Shown: positions 61,292-64,000 of the stretch, in pieces | Numbering within the stretch: position 1 is the first letter of the stretch | Layout of the letters: each line of letters starts with the position of its first letter | NCBI GenBank assembly: GCA_946407015.1 | Contig: CAMJML010000007.1 | Coordinates: 1-64,000 of the forward strand | DNA from: an uncultured Selenomonadales bacterium | GTDB taxonomy: Bacteria > Bacillota > Negativicutes > DSM-1736 > Dendrosporobacteraceae | Direction of reading: 5' to 3' | DNA length: 64,000 bases | The notes under the pieces: generated by a model | Told to the model about the DNA's origin: nothing | What the model saw: the letters and a program-made list of their open reading frames with translations, nothing else | Database searches by the model: none | Program-made: the position numbers and the translations under genes

Positions 61292-62224
61292 ATGTCACGG
61301 ATTGTAAGCAATCTTACCGAATTAATCGGTGATACTCCATCATTAGAATTTCATCACTATCGTACTGCCAAAGGGTATCAAGCTAAAATTATTGCCAAGC
61401 TTGAATACTTTAACCCATTAGGCAGTGTAAAAGATCGAATTGGCTATGCGATGATCAAAGCAGCACAAGAGCAGGGATTAATTAATCAGGATACTGTTAT
61501 CATTGAACCGACCAGTGGTAACACCGGCATTGGGCTGGCGTTCGCTGCCGCTGCGCTGGGGTACAAGTTAGTGATTACTTTACCGGATACTTTCAGCCTG
61601 GAAAGAAGAAAAATATTGAGGAGTCTGGGTGCCGAGCTTGTTCTTACTCCCGGTTCTCAAGGAATGAGAGGCGCGATCAAAAAGGCTGAAGAGCTTGCGG
61701 TTCAGTATAAGAATGCTTTTATTCCTCAGCAATTTAAAAATCTGGCTAATCCCGACATTCACCGAAAAACAACTGCTGAAGAAATTTGGCGTGATACTGC
61801 GGGGAATGTTGATGTTTTTATTGCCGGTGTAGGTACCGGCGGAACAATTACCGGTGTGGGCGAAGTATTGAAAGAGCGAAATCCTAATCTGAAAGTCGTT
61901 GCGGTGGAACCTGCAGATTCTCCGGTTTTATCGGGGGGGAAACCTGGAGCGCATAAGATTCAGGGAATTGGGCCTGGATTTGTGCCGGAGGTATTAAATC
62001 CAGCCATTATTGATGAAGTTATCACCGTACAAACGGTTGAAGCGTATGCAACCTGTCGGGAATTAGCTAAGCTGGAGGGTCTTTTAGTGGGCATTTCGAG
62101 TGGGGCAGCTGTCCATGCTGCAACCTTGCTGGCGCTTAGACCGGAAAACACCGGTAAAAACATTGTGGTGATCCTGTCTGATACCGGTGAGCGTTATTTA
62201 TCCACCGCCTTGTTTGAAAAGTAA
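61292..62224 (+). CDS. cysK: Cysteine synthase A (O-acetylserine sulfhydrylase)
   Basis: Makes cysteine from O-acetylserine and sulfide with PLP. The 310-residue protein has the PLP lysine K47 in [14 protein letters not shown], the substrate loop [10 protein letters not shown], the phosphate-binding [10 protein letters not shown] and [20 protein letters not shown] precedes the ATG. Single-gene unit with promoter and terminator; no cysE adjacent. Confidence 0.95.
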   Translation: MSRIVSNLTELIGDTPSLEFHHYRTAKGYQAKIIAKLEYFNPLGSVKDRIGYAMIKAAQEQGLINQDTVIIEPTSGNTGIGLAFAAAALGYKLVITLPDTFSLERRKILRSLGAELVLTPGSQGMRGAIKKAEELAVQYKNAFIPQQFKNLANPDIHRKTTAEEIWRDTAGNVDVFIAGVGTGGTITGVGEVLKERNPNLKVVAVEPADSPVLSGGKPGAHKIQGIGPGFVPEVLNPAIIDEVITVQTVEAYATCRELAKLEGLLVGISSGAAVHAATLLALRPENTGKNIVVILSDTGERYLSTALFEK

Positions 62225-62238
62225 AGAACTTGGGTCGT

Positions 62239-62277
62239 AATAAAAAATATCAGCGTGAAAAGCTGATATTTTTTATT
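62239..62277. terminator. Terminator after cysK
   Basis: AATAAAAAATATCAGC (62239-62254) pairs perfectly with 62262-62277, giving a T-rich tail. It may also serve the converging arsR-like gene. Confidence 0.88.
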
Positions 62278-62331
62278 ACTGGTTTAATGTTGCTGCAAAG
62301 CCCCAAAATCAGAATTTCTTAGACGAGCCAT

Positions 62332-62604
62332 TTAAAACAGTTGTGCAATAATGTTGATGGCTTGCTGGTTAACGACCTTATAACAGACTTCCAAGCCATT
62401 TCGTTCTCCTTCAATAATACCGGCTGCTTTTAGCTTAGCCAGGTGCTGAGAAACGGTGGATTGGGGCAGGTTCAGGCATTCCTGCATTTTGGTTACATTG
62501 CACTGATTGTTGATTAAACCTCTGATGATACAAAGCCGTACGGGATGTGCCATGGCTTTGAGCAGTTCACTTTTTGCCAGATAGTCTTTCATTGCTTGCA
62601 TCAT
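62332..62604 (-). CDS. ArsR-family winged-helix regulator
   Basis: A 90-residue repressor: MAHPVRLCIIRGL, the recognition helix LNLPQSTVSQHLAKLKAAGII and the wing ERNGLEVCYKV. Cys residues at ~24, 35, 43 and 74 could sense thiol or persulfide, as in BigR/SqrR-type ArsR proteins, but pairings are not known. It lies 42 bases after the CoA-disulfide reductase-rhodanese gene on the same strand and probably controls it. The start is ATG 62604 (an ATG pair). Confidence 0.85.
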   Translation of the reverse strand: MMQAMKDYLAKSELLKAMAHPVRLCIIRGLINNQCNVTKMQECLNLPQSTVSQHLAKLKAAGIIEGERNGLEVCYKVVNQQAINIIAQLF

Positions 62605-62646
62605 CGTTCACCTGCATGGTTTGTTGCTGGAGCTATGGCATATGGA

Positions 62647-63999
62647 TTACTCGGCAGCATCGAAAATCCCCCGGTTGGATTGCTCTTCAGTCGTGATGGA
62701 ATAGGTTTTGTAGCCGCCACTTAAATTTCTAATATATTGATAGCCATTTTGAATTAAGATACGGTATGCCAAATAACCTCTTAACCCAACCTGACAAAAG
62801 AGGATCACTTCTTTGTTTTTAGGAATTTCAGCCATGCGGGAGCGCAAATCATCGAGGGGAATGTTGATGGCGCCTTCAATCGTGCCCAAGTGAAATTCAG
62901 CCGGTGTTCGTACATCGATTAAAAGGCTCTTTGCTGGGTCCAATTGACTGATTTCATCCCAATGGATCACCTGGCAATCTCTTTTTACAATATTAGCCGC
63001 TACATAACCTGCCATATTGACCGGATCTTTGGCCGATGAATAAGGTGGAGCATAAGAGAGTTCCAGCTTTTCCAGATCATGAACAGTCATACCTGCACGG
63101 ATTGAGGTAGCAATCACATCAATTCTCTTTTCAACGCCGGCGTGTCCGACAGCTTGTGCACCAAGAATTTTGCCATCGGTCGGGGAGAACAGGAGTTTTA
63201 GTGAAATTGGTGTGGCACCACGATAGTAGCCGGCATGAGATAAAGAATGCGTATACGATTTCTGATAAGGAATACCAAACCGCTTCAACGTTTTTTCATT
63301 GTTCCCAGTAGACGATACAGTTAAATCAAACACTTTCAACACAGAGGTACCTTGTGTGCCGGCGTATTCATCCGCTATTTGGCAGATATGATTAGCGGCA
63401 ATCCTGCCTTGCTTATTGGCCGGGCCGGCAAGCGGGATCTGGGTTGGGTTGCCATTCACGTAATCCATAACCTCAATGGCATCTCCTACCGCATAAATGT
63501 CAGGGTTTGAGGTTTTTAAATGCTGATCAACCTTGATTCCGCCACGTTCACCCAAAGCCAGGCCGGCTGATTGTGCCAGCTTGTTATCCGGTGTGACGCC
63601 AATGCCTAAGACAATCATATCGGTTTTCAGCTGGACTTGGCTTTTCAGAGTAACCAGGGTGGAAGTTCCGACCGTTCTCACTGAAGTGATTCCATCATTC
63701 AAATAGACCTCGATGCCTTTATCTTTCAAATGTTGATGCACGAAGGCAGCCATTTCGAAGTCGATAGGCCCCATCACTTGATTGGCCATTTCAATTACGG
63801 TAACTTTAAGCCCGCGTTCTGCCAGGTTTTCCGCCAGTTCAATGCCAATAAAACCTCCGCCGACAACAATGGCTTTTCCTGGATGACGTGTATCGATGAA
63901 GTCTTTAATCGCATAGGTATCCGGAATATTTCTCATGGTAAAAACAGGGCTGGAATCAAGTCCGGGGACCGCCGGTTTTATCGGTAACGCGCCGGGGGA
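62647..63999 (-). CDS. CoA-disulfide reductase/FAD oxidoreductase fused to a rhodanese domain (partial)
   Basis: The frame continues past ATG 63936 to the window edge, with PGLDSSPVFTMRNIPDTYAI matching the internal part of CoA-disulfide reductases, so the N-terminus (FAD site and active Cys) is outside. Visible domains are the NAD-binding IVVGGGFIGIELAENL, FAD-binding IYAVGDAIEV, a dimerisation domain, and a C-terminal rhodanese (~last 100 residues) with active Cys in ILFCQVGLRG. CoADR-RHD proteins reduce CoA disulfide or persulfide and polysulfide. It is followed by arsR, fitting persulfide control. Confidence 0.9.
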   Translation of the reverse strand, partial: SPGALPIKPAVPGLDSSPVFTMRNIPDTYAIKDFIDTRHPGKAIVVGGGFIGIELAENLAERGLKVTVIEMANQVMGPIDFEMAAFVHQHLKDKGIEVYLNDGITSVRTVGTSTLVTLKSQVQLKTDMIVLGIGVTPDNKLAQSAGLALGERGGIKVDQHLKTSNPDIYAVGDAIEVMDYVNGNPTQIPLAGPANKQGRIAANHICQIADEYAGTQGTSVLKVFDLTVSSTGNNEKTLKRFGIPYQKSYTHSLSHAGYYRGATPISLKLLFSPTDGKILGAQAVGHAGVEKRIDVIATSIRAGMTVHDLEKLELSYAPPYSSAKDPVNMAGYVAANIVKRDCQVIHWDEISQLDPAKSLLIDVRTPAEFHLGTIEGAINIPLDDLRSRMAEIPKNKEVILFCQVGLRGYLAYRILIQNGYQYIRNLSGGYKTYSITTEEQSNRGIFDAAE

Positions 64000-64000
64000 A

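Overview
The window looks like the chromosome of a spore-forming, anaerobic Negativicute, most likely a Sporomusaceae relative (Sporomusa, Pelosinus or Propionispora type). This is inferred from gene content: LL-diaminopimelate aminotransferase, SpoVB-like and SPOCS/DUF3794 sporulation proteins, Firmicutes-type DUF815 and DUF4931 proteins, RNase J, a T-box riboswitch, a Ni-CO dehydrogenase with its maturation factor, and a complete Hdr-Flx electron-bifurcation operon next to c-type cytochrome nitric oxide reductase genes. No tRNA, rRNA, CRISPR array, transposase or prophage gene was seen. Strong Shine-Dalgarno sequences and rho-independent terminators separate nearly every transcription unit.

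Layout. 1-5.0 kb: the end of a tryptophan operon in the order trpF-C-B-A-E-G, closed by a perfect 30-bp hairpin. 5.0-12.0 kb: a possible 36-residue ORF, release factor 3, a DUF4931 HIT/GalT-like protein, a SpoVB-like flippase with a lipid kinase, and a DUF815 ATPase. 12.1-18.8 kb: dapL, a SPOCS-domain protein with a His/Asp/Cys-rich insertion, a GH18 hydrolase, RNase J and a small secreted protein. 19-30.5 kb: an MFS transporter, MgtC-like protein, a set of PhnD-like binding protein, histidine kinase and response regulator, a secreted three-repeat protein, a PLP racemase with a GNAT, an SDR, a hemolysin III-like protein and a ClC channel. 30.7-34.8 kb: a glycine betaine-type ABC operon and selD.

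34.8-42.3 kb: an 830-bp leader followed by hdrCBA-flxDCBA, seven tightly coupled genes for a soluble heterodisulfide reductase-type/flavin oxidoreductase complex. 42.4-48.8 kb: a histidine kinase, a tripartite tricarboxylate transporter with two tandem TctC binding proteins, and a methyltransferase. 49-53 kb: cooF-cooS-cooC and a CRP/FNR protein resembling the CO sensor CooA, preceded by a TGTCA-N6-TGACA palindrome at the position expected for a class II activator. 53-55.2 kb: norCB. 55.2-58.4 kb: a class I aminotransferase and, on the other strand, a sodium:solute symporter behind a T-box leader that carries two antiterminator/terminator modules. 58.4-64 kb: an NMT1/SsuA-type ABC transporter, cysK, an ArsR regulator and a CoA-disulfide reductase-rhodanese running off the window.

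How the parts fit. CO oxidation by CooS/CooF can reduce ferredoxin. The Hdr-Flx complex links NAD(P)H, ferredoxin and a disulfide acceptor. NorBC probably removes nitric oxide. The last 3 kb is centred on sulfur and persulfide chemistry. The most unusual items are the SPOCS protein with seven CDDxCKPH repeats, the duplicated T-box decision module, and the CooA-like regulator with its well-placed candidate operator.
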